A DNA stretch of 33,554 bases from Haliscomenobacteraceae bacterium (lineage in GTDB: Bacteria > Bacteroidota > Bacteroidia > Chitinophagales > Saprospiraceae), in contig CANMVX010000041.1 of NCBI GenBank assembly GCA_947501115.1, positions 1 through 33,554 of the forward strand, given 5' to 3'. Made by a program: the position numbers and the translations under genes. Position 1 is the stretch's first letter. Each line of letters opens with the position of its first letter. Below are positions 25,897-33,554 of the stretch, piece after piece. The notes under the pieces are model-generated. The model made no database searches, was not told where the DNA came from, and was given only the letters and a program-made list of their open reading frames with translations.

Positions 25897-27053
25897 GGTT
25901 TTACATTGCTGACTTGTAAAGAATAGATGGTTTTACTTTGAAATGTTTCTCCTGGCTTTAACACCGTTGTAGGGAAAGCTGGATGATTTGGTGAATCAGG
26001 AAAGTGTTGGGTTTCAAGACAAAATCCATTTCTAAAAGCGTATTTATTCCCTTTTTTACCTGTTAAACTACCATCCAGAAAATTTCCACAATAAAATTGC
26101 ATACCAGGTTGTGTAGTTTTCACTTCCAACAGACGACCACTTGAAGCTTCCCAAACCTGAGCGGCAACGGAAAGTTCATCGCCATTCTTATTTAATACAA
26201 AATTATGATCATAGCCCTTTCCTCTTATTATTTGATCAAATTCAGAATTGACCCTTTCGCCGATAAGATGCCATTCTCTAAAATCAAAAGGAGTATTAGC
26301 AACCTCCGCATGATTTTCCAATGGAATTAAAGTGCTATCCACCGGGGTGAATTGATTGGCAAATATTTTTAACTGATGATCTAAAATATCGCCATTCCCC
26401 TCGCCTTTCAGATTAAAATAGGCGTGATTTGTAAGATTGACTACGGTTGTTTTATCTGTGGTCGCTTTATAATCGATGGAAAGTTCATTTTTATCATTCA
26501 ACCTGTAAGTGACCTCCACTTGTAAATTTCCTGGATAACCTTCCTCCATATCAGGGCTATTGAGTGTTAAGACAACCCCTACGGCATTCTTTTCTTCCAA
26601 CGTTTTAGCACTCCATAATTTTTTATGGAACCCTAACGGGCCTCCGTGTAAAGCATTAGGTGGATTATTAATGGCTAAAGAATAGGATTTACCTTCCAGG
26701 GTAAATTTCCCCAAAGCGATTCTATTAGCATAACGGCCGACTAAAGATCCGAAGTAAGGATGTGTCCCCTGATAGGATGACAAATCATTAAAGCCTAAAA
26801 TTACGTCATCAAAATTTCCGTCTTTATCAGGCGCTGACCATCTGGTAATGGTACCACCAAATGTAGAGATATCTACCTCTAAACCGTTTGTATTTTTTAA
26901 TGTAAAGAGTTGTGCTTCTCCCTCAGGCGTATTGCCAAAGGATGTTGAACTGACCGAAAGTTTACTCATGGTATTTTCCTTGTTTGTGTTTGACTGACAT
27001 CCCCAATTCATTAAGATTGAAATGCAGCATAATGTCCAGATATATTGATTCAT
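25893..27053 (-). CDS. galM: Aldose 1-epimerase, lipoprotein form
   Basis: 386 residues. Interconverts alpha and beta anomers of aldoses such as galactose, glucose or xylose. A lipoprotein-like signal ends WGC (C19), so it probably acts in the periplasm, preparing sugar for uptake. Family motifs: FGGTITRWSAPDKDG, FGSLVGRYANRIALGKF, NNPPNALHGGP with a substrate His, LTNHAYFNL with the catalytic His, and CLETQHFPDSPNHP with the catalytic base Glu. Lies 42 bp after the sodium-sugar symporter gene and overlaps the MBL-fold gene by 4 bp. Confidence 0.95.
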   Translation of the reverse strand: MNQYIWTLCCISILMNWGCQSNTNKENTMSKLSVSSTSFGNTPEGEAQLFTLKNTNGLEVDISTFGGTITRWSAPDKDGNFDDVILGFNDLSSYQGTHPYFGSLVGRYANRIALGKFTLEGKSYSLAINNPPNALHGGPLGFHKKLWSAKTLEEKNAVGVVLTLNSPDMEEGYPGNLQVEVTYRLNDKNELSIDYKATTDKTTVVNLTNHAYFNLKGEGNGDILDHQLKIFANQFTPVDSTLIPLENHAEVANTPFDFREWHLIGERVNSEFDQIIRGKGYDHNFVLNKNGDELSVAAQVWEASSGRLLEVKTTQPGMQFYCGNFLDGSLTGKKGNKYAFRNGFCLETQHFPDSPNHPAFPTTVLKPGETFQSKTIYSLQVSNVKP

Positions 27054-27095
27054 TTTTGTTTTTTTAATGGTTTAAAATGCAATGGATAATCAAAA

Positions 27096-28850
27096 TCAGC
27101 CATTAAAATATAAATATGCCCCTAAAATAAGTGCCAGAACCAACAAAGTGGCGAAAATATCCATTTTATTATAACTGGAACGCGTTTCCTGTTCTTGTTC
27201 TTCGTTAACGGTATCCATGGTTAATCCAGCGAAGGAAGCATAATCTGGCGCAGGTGTGGCATAACTTACAACAACCATAACTAACCCACTGACGATTAAA
27301 ATAAGCAAACTATAATATTGAAAGAAAAAATTATTAACGATCCATAAAAAAGAGCCGGAAGTGTAGGAAAAACCTTCATATAACATGACTGGCGTATCGA
27401 CAGCTAAACGAAATAGTCCCATAATAAATCCTACAATAAGAGCTGAAAGTGCCCCTTGAGCATTCATTCTTTTATTAAAAATGCCAAAAAAGAAGACCAC
27501 AAAAATAGGCGGAGCCAGATACCCCTGAACACTTTGCAGATAATCATAAAGTCCTCTACTACCTTGAATGACAGGAATCCATAATAACCCAATAACTACC
27601 ATTACTGCGGTAGCTATTTGTCCGACCCTCACTAAGGATTTTTCAGAAGCATCTGGTTTAAATTTTGAATATAAATCCATGGTAAATAAAGTGGAAGAGG
27701 CATTAAAAACCCCTGCCAGGGAACTCATTAATGCGGCTAACAAGCCGGCAACCACTATCCCCCTAATGCCAGAAGGCAAAATATGAGCGACCAGTAAAGG
27801 AAAAGCTTGTTGGGCATTTGCTTTTACCAAGACCCCGTTTTCATCTAATAAAGCCTGCCCAATAACAGGCATTTTACCACTGGCAGCCAATGCAAAACTG
27901 ATAATACCAGGAATAATGAAAATAAAAACAGGCAAAAGCTTAAGGAAAGCAGCAGCGATAGTTCCCCGCCTGGCTTCTGTCAAACTAGCGGCACCTAACA
28001 TTCGTTGAACTATATATTGATCTGTACACCAATACCATAATCCAATGATAGGAGCACAAAACAACATACTTAGCCATGGATAATTACTATTAAAATACCA
28101 AGCCAAATGCGTTTCTGTTTTTACCGGTGCCCAAGTTCCCGTCAAACCATCAGGAACCAGAGGTTTCCACAAATTAAACATCTCAGAACCAGCTATTTTT
28201 TTTAATTCTCCCCAACCACCTAAAGCATCCAGTCCATAAACAGTCACTAAGAGGGAGCCAATGATTAATATGACCGTTTGAATGGCCTCCGTATAGGCCA
28301 CAGCTCTTAATCCGCCAACAATGGTATAAAGACCGGTCAGCACAATAACCAGAATAGAACCAATCCAAAAGCTATTCAAACCCATAAAATTTACTTCGGG
28401 AAGTAAGACGCCAAAGACAATACCTCCGGCAAAAATACCAACGGCTACTTTTGTCAGCACATAAGCAACCAATGAGATAATGGACAGAACATATCGTGAG
28501 ACGGGTGAAAAACGTCTTTCTAAAAATTCAGGCATGGTAAAAACCTTCGATCTCATATAAAATGGAGCTAAAACCCATCCCAAAACCAAAAGACACCAGG
28601 CATGTAATTCATAATGTGCCATAGCGACACCATCGGTAGCTCCTGAACCGGCCAACCCTACAATATGTTCAGAACCAATGTTCGAGGCAAAAATGGAAGC
28701 ACCAACGATAAACCAACCTAAATTTCGGCCGGCAAGGAAATAGTCGTCAGAGGTATCTTTTTTATTTTTTATTACTAACCAGGCAATACCTAGTATCAAA
28801 GTAAAATAACCCAGTATTATTAACCAGTCTAAGGTGGAAAGTACATTCAT
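27096..28850 (-). CDS. SSS-family sodium/sugar symporter
   Basis: 584 residues with about 14 predicted membrane helices. WFIVGASIFASNIGSEHIVGLAGSGA is the TM1 sodium-site region of SGLT/vSGLT-type carriers; GLRAVAYTEAIQTVILIIGS and LWYWCTDQYIVQRMLGA are further family signatures. The best match by eye is the SGLT branch that imports galactose or glucose with Na+. The operon with a lipoprotein aldose 1-epimerase supports a hexose or pentose substrate, and since the window also holds xylAB, xylose is possible. First gene of its operon, 150 bp from the divergent Dabb gene. Confidence 0.93.
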   Translation of the reverse strand: MNVLSTLDWLIILGYFTLILGIAWLVIKNKKDTSDDYFLAGRNLGWFIVGASIFASNIGSEHIVGLAGSGATDGVAMAHYELHAWCLLVLGWVLAPFYMRSKVFTMPEFLERRFSPVSRYVLSIISLVAYVLTKVAVGIFAGGIVFGVLLPEVNFMGLNSFWIGSILVIVLTGLYTIVGGLRAVAYTEAIQTVILIIGSLLVTVYGLDALGGWGELKKIAGSEMFNLWKPLVPDGLTGTWAPVKTETHLAWYFNSNYPWLSMLFCAPIIGLWYWCTDQYIVQRMLGAASLTEARRGTIAAAFLKLLPVFIFIIPGIISFALAASGKMPVIGQALLDENGVLVKANAQQAFPLLVAHILPSGIRGIVVAGLLAALMSSLAGVFNASSTLFTMDLYSKFKPDASEKSLVRVGQIATAVMVVIGLLWIPVIQGSRGLYDYLQSVQGYLAPPIFVVFFFGIFNKRMNAQGALSALIVGFIMGLFRLAVDTPVMLYEGFSYTSGSFLWIVNNFFFQYYSLLILIVSGLVMVVVSYATPAPDYASFAGLTMDTVNEEQEQETRSSYNKMDIFATLLVLALILGAYLYFNG

Positions 28851-28937
28851 AATTATTCATTTAGGATTTTAGCTTATGAAAGATAAGAATTTAGGCGTTT
28901 AATCCTTGAAATAAGACCTGTTTTTTTGCATTAAGTG

Positions 28938-28975
28938 AATGAAATTTCATTTTTAAAAACAATTGTTTACTTTTG
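28938..28975 (+). promoter_or_regulatory. Two palindromes abutting a -7 element upstream of the Dabb gene
   Basis: AATGAAATTTCATT (28938-28951) and AAACAATTGTTT (28957-28968) are perfect palindromes separated by five bases. The second overlaps by one base a consensus -7 TACTTTTG (28968-28975), 25 bases before the ATG at 29001. No clear -33 is visible. The layout suggests an operator for a dimeric regulator, possibly also acting on the divergent symporter gene. Confidence 0.45.
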
Positions 28976-29000
28976 AATGAACAACTAAAATCTATTTATC

Positions 29001-29318
29001 ATGTCACGACACCAATCTTTTATCCACCACGTATTTTTTTGGCTTAAAAATGCTAAAAACCAGGAAGATCAGGCAAAATTAGTCGCTGGACTAGAAAAAT
29101 TACGTGCCATTGCTGATATTACCGGCTTTCATATAGGTATTCCAGCTGTTACAGATCGTCCGGTCATAGACAGTTCCTACGATATTTCATTATGTATATT
29201 TTTTGATACGTCGGAAGCTCAGGATGCCTACCAGATTGACCCACTTCACTTAGCCTTTATCGATGAATGTAAACATCTCTGGGAAAGGGTCGTCGTTTAT
29301 GATTCTATAGATATCTGA
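29001..29318 (+). CDS. Dabb family protein (stress-responsive A/B barrel)
   Basis: 105 residues of the dimeric alpha+beta barrel Dabb type: FIHHVFFWLKNAKNQEDQAKL with the conserved His-x-V/F-x-F-x-L/K opening, GLEKLRAI, and the closing YQIDPLHLAFIDECKHLWERVVVYD. Members include stress-induced plant proteins and small cyclases or chaperones, so biochemical function cannot be called. No signal peptide. Its stop codon directly abuts the stop of the convergent pdeM (29318/29319). Confidence 0.9.
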   Translation: MSRHQSFIHHVFFWLKNAKNQEDQAKLVAGLEKLRAIADITGFHIGIPAVTDRPVIDSSYDISLCIFFDTSEAQDAYQIDPLHLAFIDECKHLWERVVVYDSIDI

Positions 29319-30008
29319 TTACCCGGAAAGACCAATGGGATAAATTTTGTCATTCATTACTCCAATCACCTGGTCACCTTCCCTAACTTTAATAAAGCAT
29401 CCTCCCGTAAACTGTCCAAAAGAAGGGAGGATGCCTTGATTTTCTGAAAAATGAAAGCAAGGCATACTTATTTGCTGCTTACCCAATCCTACCAGTTTAA
29501 CTTTTGGATGATAATGCCCACATAGTCTGAAAAGGTTTTTTTGCTCCCCGACTAAACTATTATCGGGTAGGTAGTCCAGAGGTTCGTGAGCAAGCAAAAA
29601 TGGATATAATTCAAAGGTATCACACCTATTCAACCAATCATTTTCACTGGTTTTTAGATACTTCACCAATTTAGCATCGTGATTGCCTGTTATTAAGGTA
29701 AAATGAATGTGATTATATTTAAGACAAAGACGTCGGAAATCGAACCATTCTTCATTGGTGGCACTATGAAAAAGATCTCCAAGAAAATAACAGTTTTTGG
29801 GCTCATAATCGATAAAAAGTGATTCTAAAACATCGAGATTCATCGTTGCCGCCGCTGCGGGGATAGCCATACCTGATTTTCTGAAGTGGGAAATTTTTCC
29901 CAGATGAAGATCGGCAATAAACAATGCAGCCTTTTTTTTCCAAAAAATAACTTTTCGCGCATCTAATGTTAATATCGTATTTGCAATAGATAAATCGAAG
30001 CTAATCAT
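29319..30008 (-). CDS. pdeM: Ligase-associated DNA damage response endonuclease PdeM
   Basis: 229-residue calcineurin-like metallophosphoesterase. Metal ligands in order: LFIADLHLGK (D, H), FLGDLFHS (D), TGNHD (N, H), LAHEPL (H) and CGHYHPK (H-x-H). The GKISHFRKSGMAIP segment is typical of the PdeM group, which accompanies an Lhr-like helicase, and usually also an ATP-dependent ligase and an exonuclease, in a predicted bacterial DNA repair module. Here it follows the helicase gene by 2 bp, so the pair is surely cotranscribed, but ligase and exonuclease are not adjacent. Confidence 0.93.
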   Translation of the reverse strand: MISFDLSIANTILTLDARKVIFWKKKAALFIADLHLGKISHFRKSGMAIPAAAATMNLDVLESLFIDYEPKNCYFLGDLFHSATNEEWFDFRRLCLKYNHIHFTLITGNHDAKLVKYLKTSENDWLNRCDTFELYPFLLAHEPLDYLPDNSLVGEQKNLFRLCGHYHPKVKLVGLGKQQISMPCFHFSENQGILPSFGQFTGGCFIKVREGDQVIGVMNDKIYPIGLSG

Positions 30009-30010
30009 TT

Positions 30011-32458
30011 CTATTTTTCAAGGAGTAAGGTCATTTTCTTTATTCTGTCTTCCAGTTTTTCCGAGCTTAATTTCTCTCTTAATCTGTCAACCATAATAGG
30101 GAATGCAAAAGGGGTTGCTTTGTTGCATACCTTTAATAAAATCTGCTGATTCTCTATCCGTTTTAAAGCGTCGAACATCCTATGTTCCTCCATTTGAAAT
30201 AAAAGAGCTTCCTCATAAGCCTGAATTAACAAAAGATTATCGGGTTCATAGTCTTGAAAAACCTGAAAAAACAAGGTTCCTGACGCTTGCAAGTGTCTAT
30301 CTTTTTTATGATTACCTGGATAGCCCTTGAACAGTAACCCTGAAATAGTTGCAATATCTCTAAATCGTCGGGAAGCCAATGCGGTAGAATGTATGCTTTC
30401 CCTACTGTGTGAAAATAATTGTTCCACGGAAAAAAGCTGTCTTAAAAGATGAACATCTACATCAATGGGGGTATCAGAAAGCCATTCAATGCCATAATCA
30501 TTCATAGCAATAGAGAAAGATTGAGGTTTGATTTTTGACAATCTCCAGGCTACTAAAGCACCGAGGCCTTCGTGAACTAATCTACCTTCAAAGGGATAGC
30601 AAGTTAGATGATACCCCTCTTTACTGACAAAAGATTCAATTAAAAATTCATTTTCCCGGGGAATAGCAGAAGTCAGTGTTTGAATATTAATTAGAGGTTT
30701 TAAAGCCCGAATTTCAGGTACGCGACTATTTTCATGGTTATGGAGGGCATAGATTTGATTTCTGAGGAAGGTACCAAGCTCGCTTGAAAGCGGTAAGCGT
30801 CCACCCTGCCAGCTGGGAATTTTACCTTTCTGTTCTATACTTTTTCTAACCTGAACCGTCATATCCTTTATTCTAACTAAAGACAAGGCTTGACCGGCGA
30901 ACCAAAACACCTCTCCAGGTTTTAGGGAAGAAATAAACCATTCTTCAATAGTTCCTAAAAAGCCACCCTTCACATATTTCACCTGTAAAACGGGATCGCT
31001 CACAATAGTACCCATTTGCAATCTATGTCTTTTTGCCACTAATCGGTCTGTAACAAGCCAGATACCATCTTGAACCTCCACTTTAGCATATTCGGGATAA
31101 GCTTGCAAAGAATTTCCTCCAAAGCGAATAAATAAAAGAGCCCATTGCCATTCCTCCGGAGAAAGAGAAGCGAATGCATAAGTCTGTTTAATCTCTTCAA
31201 AAAGAAGATCTGGTTTAAATCCAACGCCTAATGCCCTGGTAATCAAATACTGGACCAACACATCAAAACATCGGATGGGAGGAATCCTTGCTTCCACCTT
31301 ATTTTCAGCAACGGCTTCCCTTAAAGCAGCGGCTTCCAGCATTTCCAAAGCATGGGTGGGTAAAAAATAGATTTGACTTAATCCACCAGGTTGATGACCG
31401 CTTCTACCGGCGCGCTGTAAAAATCGAGCTATTCCCTTTGGGCTGCCAATCTGAATGATGGTATCAACGGGACGAAAATCGACACCGAGATCAAGACTTG
31501 AAGTACATACCACTGCTTTTAAAGTACCCTGATAGAGGGCATTTTCAACCCAATCGCGAATTTCTCTGCTCATTGAGCCGTGGTGCATGGCCAGTTGACC
31601 TGCCAGCGAAGGTATAATTTCTAATAAATGCCTGTACCAAATTTCGCATTGGGCCCGTGTATTTGTAAAAATGAGCGTACTGTTACTGGATAAAATAAGC
31701 GGAATCAATTTATCGGCCATTTTAATGCCTAAATGGCCTGCCCAGGGATATGAAGCCACTTTTTCAGGAAAAATAGTGTGGACAACTATTTTTTTTTCAA
31801 TGTCCGACTTTATCCATTTTCTTTTCTCAGCAACCGTATAAGTACCAAGAAGCACATCAGCAGCTTCGTCAATATTGCCTATAGTCGCTGAAATACCCCA
31901 TACCTGTAATTTTGGAGCCAGCGACGAAAGCAAGGCCAGGGCAAGTTGCATTTGAACGCCCCGTTTAGAGCCTACCATTTCATGCCATTCATCTACAACG
32001 ATACCTTTCAAATGTTTAAAAATTTGAGGATACGAAGGATTGGTTATCAGCAGATGCAGGCTTTCAGGGGTGGTAATAAGAATTTGTGGAAAACTTTTTA
32101 GTTGTTGCTTTCGAATATTCTGAGCCGTATCGCCCGTCCTAATACCAATCTGCCAATTTAATCCGAGCCCTTCCACCGCCCGTTGAGCTGACAACTCAAT
32201 TTCCTTTGCCAGCGCTCTGATGGGAGTAATCCAGATAAGTTGAAGGCCTTCTGCTGAATTTTTATTACACTCAGACAATCCTTTCAGAAGAAAAGGAACT
32301 AACAAAGCATAAGTCTTTCCCGTCCCAGTTGGGGCGGAAAGTAATCCTGAATAACCATTATATATAGCTTCCCAAGCCTCCGACTGAAACACTTGCGGAC
32401 GCCAATGATTTTTTTCAAACCAATTCAGAGCAGGTTTTGACCAATTATTAAATGTCAT
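30011..32458 (-). CDS. Ligase-associated DNA damage response DExH helicase (Lhr-like)
   Basis: 815-residue superfamily 2 helicase of the Lhr-core type. Motif I APTGTGKT (K48), motif Ia TPIRALAKEIE, motif Ib TTPESLHLL, motif II DEWHE, motif III SATIGN, motif V VVCTSSLDLGVDF and motif VI QRAGRSGHQ are all present, followed by the winged-helix and Lhr-specific C-terminal region. It begins 9 bp after the stop of the metalloprotease gene and ends 2 bp before pdeM. Lhr-core proteins are 3'-5' DNA translocases, and bacterial members of this subgroup are linked to DNA damage response by gene neighbourhood. Confidence 0.94.
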   Translation of the reverse strand: MTFNNWSKPALNWFEKNHWRPQVFQSEAWEAIYNGYSGLLSAPTGTGKTYALLVPFLLKGLSECNKNSAEGLQLIWITPIRALAKEIELSAQRAVEGLGLNWQIGIRTGDTAQNIRKQQLKSFPQILITTPESLHLLITNPSYPQIFKHLKGIVVDEWHEMVGSKRGVQMQLALALLSSLAPKLQVWGISATIGNIDEAADVLLGTYTVAEKRKWIKSDIEKKIVVHTIFPEKVASYPWAGHLGIKMADKLIPLILSSNSTLIFTNTRAQCEIWYRHLLEIIPSLAGQLAMHHGSMSREIRDWVENALYQGTLKAVVCTSSLDLGVDFRPVDTIIQIGSPKGIARFLQRAGRSGHQPGGLSQIYFLPTHALEMLEAAALREAVAENKVEARIPPIRCFDVLVQYLITRALGVGFKPDLLFEEIKQTYAFASLSPEEWQWALLFIRFGGNSLQAYPEYAKVEVQDGIWLVTDRLVAKRHRLQMGTIVSDPVLQVKYVKGGFLGTIEEWFISSLKPGEVFWFAGQALSLVRIKDMTVQVRKSIEQKGKIPSWQGGRLPLSSELGTFLRNQIYALHNHENSRVPEIRALKPLINIQTLTSAIPRENEFLIESFVSKEGYHLTCYPFEGRLVHEGLGALVAWRLSKIKPQSFSIAMNDYGIEWLSDTPIDVDVHLLRQLFSVEQLFSHSRESIHSTALASRRFRDIATISGLLFKGYPGNHKKDRHLQASGTLFFQVFQDYEPDNLLLIQAYEEALLFQMEEHRMFDALKRIENQQILLKVCNKATPFAFPIMVDRLREKLSSEKLEDRIKKMTLLLEK

Positions 32459-32467
32459 TTTTCAATG

Positions 32468-33554
32468 TCATTCGCAACCAATAGGAGCTCCATCGGGCAA
32501 AGAAGGAGCAGGAGGTATGGAAAAATCTGCTGGATTTTCTTTAAAAATTTTAATTCGTTGTAAAATGTAATTGATGTGCGCTCTCTGTGCTGGAGAATAG
32601 GGCAAGTTAGCCAGTAATTTTGTTTCCAATTTCCTGATTTCATCTAAAGCGATAGCAGAAACCTGCTGCATGATATTTTTATCACCTGCAATATTTAGCA
32701 AATGATTTACCATTCTTTTATGGACAATGCGTCCAACTTCTTGTTCGAAAGCTGGTAATGAACTCCATTGCGTGGCTTTATTTAAAAGCGTTGAAAATAA
32801 CTCATTCACAGAAAGTCTTGCGGCATTGCTACGCGCCGATTGTTCAACCATTCGAGCTAAACGTTCAGGAGCCAGTAAAAACTTCAGGGTATGTTCCGCT
32901 GAAGCTTCAGCTGCCGCCAAGGGATCGAAAGTATTTCCAGTATAGATTTTAAATAATTCTCTATCCCTTTCATAACCAGGTGGTTGGGGTGGAATGAGTT
33001 GGATGATTCTTTCCGGAATGCTTAAGAAAGCTGGCTGAAGCGTATTAAGAAGCGCAGTAAAAGCCTTCCGTTGGACCTCGTCTTCAATCATTTTATTAGT
33101 CACTTGACCGTCCCCATTACCCGCATAAGAATAATATACACCTCCAACCATTTTTGCCACGGCTTCAACCTGATATCTGTGGCTCAAATAAAGAGGAACC
33201 AGCACATTTTCCAAAGAGGCCATAGGTGCTTCCTTAGGAATGGTTTTTTCACCAAACGATTGTAAAGCCTTCTCCCGTACCGAAGAAATTCTTATTAATT
33301 CGTCTATTGGAGAAGCTCCGTTATCCCACATGTGATTTAGAGGATGAGCACTGCCCATAGGTCTGGCATCCTGATCTGTTAAATAGTGAAGACCTTTATC
33401 TCTGGTTTCCTGTAATATTTTTAACAGATTTCCCTTTTCGTCCTGTGAAAACTCGGCATAACCATATCTGATGGCCATTTTATCCCACTCCCCTATTCCT
33501 TTGTCATATACTTTACTGAAGTCCAGTTTCCCTTCTTTTGTCAATTGAAACAAA
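32468..33554 (-). CDS. Zinc-dependent metalloprotease (DUF4953-like), C-terminal part
   Basis: 361 residues of a longer protein whose 5' part lies beyond the window end. The segments YDKGIGEWDKMAIRYGY and DARPMGSAHPLNHMWDNGASP resemble the DUF4953/DUF5117 metalloproteases of Bacteroidota, normally roughly 800-900 residues, with the HExxH zinc site upstream of this piece and therefore not visible. The C-terminus is helical and ends ...LPDGAPIGCE. These are usually secreted or lipoprotein enzymes. Frame is open to the window edge and no disruption is seen. Confidence 0.8.
   Translation of the reverse strand, partial: LFQLTKEGKLDFSKVYDKGIGEWDKMAIRYGYAEFSQDEKGNLLKILQETRDKGLHYLTDQDARPMGSAHPLNHMWDNGASPIDELIRISSVREKALQSFGEKTIPKEAPMASLENVLVPLYLSHRYQVEAVAKMVGGVYYSYAGNGDGQVTNKMIEDEVQRKAFTALLNTLQPAFLSIPERIIQLIPPQPPGYERDRELFKIYTGNTFDPLAAAEASAEHTLKFLLAPERLARMVEQSARSNAARLSVNELFSTLLNKATQWSSLPAFEQEVGRIVHKRMVNHLLNIAGDKNIMQQVSAIALDEIRKLETKLLANLPYSPAQRAHINYILQRIKIFKENPADFSIPPAPSLPDGAPIGCE

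Noticed and set aside
32451-32472. Direct repeat of AATGTCATT across the metalloprotease stop and helicase start
   Set aside because: Only nine bases, 13 bases apart; probably a small local duplication. The upstream extra ATG opens just seven codons.

Overview
The window looks like a chromosomal segment of a Bacteroidota bacterium, most likely Saprospiria-like, though the class is a guess. Three things point there. One protein ends in a type IX secretion (T9SS) type A sorting domain. Several gene families are typical of the phylum: Omp28-like, DUF6029-like, Dabb, a ligase-associated helicase with PdeM, and a DUF4953-type metalloprotease. The best promoter candidates fit the phylum's TTTG-N17-23-TAnnTTTG consensus. 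Coding density is high, there are no tRNA or rRNA genes, and no gene-free stretch exceeds 300 bp.

Layout, left to right. At 1-129 (minus) lies the 5' end of a group IIC-type self-splicing intron, cut by the window edge and sitting directly behind the asnS terminator. Next on the minus strand come asnS, a GH106-like secreted glycosidase, and a PD-(D/E)XK-like nuclease-fold protein with 24 near-identical Trp heptads. A thiol-redox surface cluster follows: tlpA-like (minus), diverging from a DUF6029-like barrel and an Omp28-like CxxC lipoprotein (plus). At 8990-11713 (plus) are a secreted papain-family protease, a chagasin-like inhibitor lipoprotein and dinB. The inhibitor gene has its own predicted promoter and overlaps dinB.

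At 11748-15126 (minus) is a xylose operon, nucleotidase-xylB-xylA. On the plus strand follow pirin, a muconolactone-isomerase-like protein and a SPOR/peptidoglycan-binding-like protein. On the minus strand lie an O-antigen ligase-like protein, a CxxCH/T9SS-sorted protein and ligA, which has an atypical zinc finger. pheS-hisS (plus) meets a sugar operon (minus: SSS transporter, lipoprotein aldose epimerase, Tat-exported MBL-fold hydrolase) at a 12-bp-stem hairpin. The right end holds a Dabb protein (plus), then on the minus strand pdeM, an Lhr-like helicase and the C-terminus of a metalloprotease cut by the window edge.

Functionally, this is a mix of housekeeping genes (asnS, pheS, hisS, ligA, dinB), import and breakdown of plant-type sugars (GH106, xylAB, galM, sglT) and envelope biology. 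The points most worth a second look are the protease-inhibitor pair, the Trp-heptad nuclease-like protein, the group IIC intron at a terminator, and the altered LigA zinc finger. All family calls are from reading sequence motifs; no database search was run.
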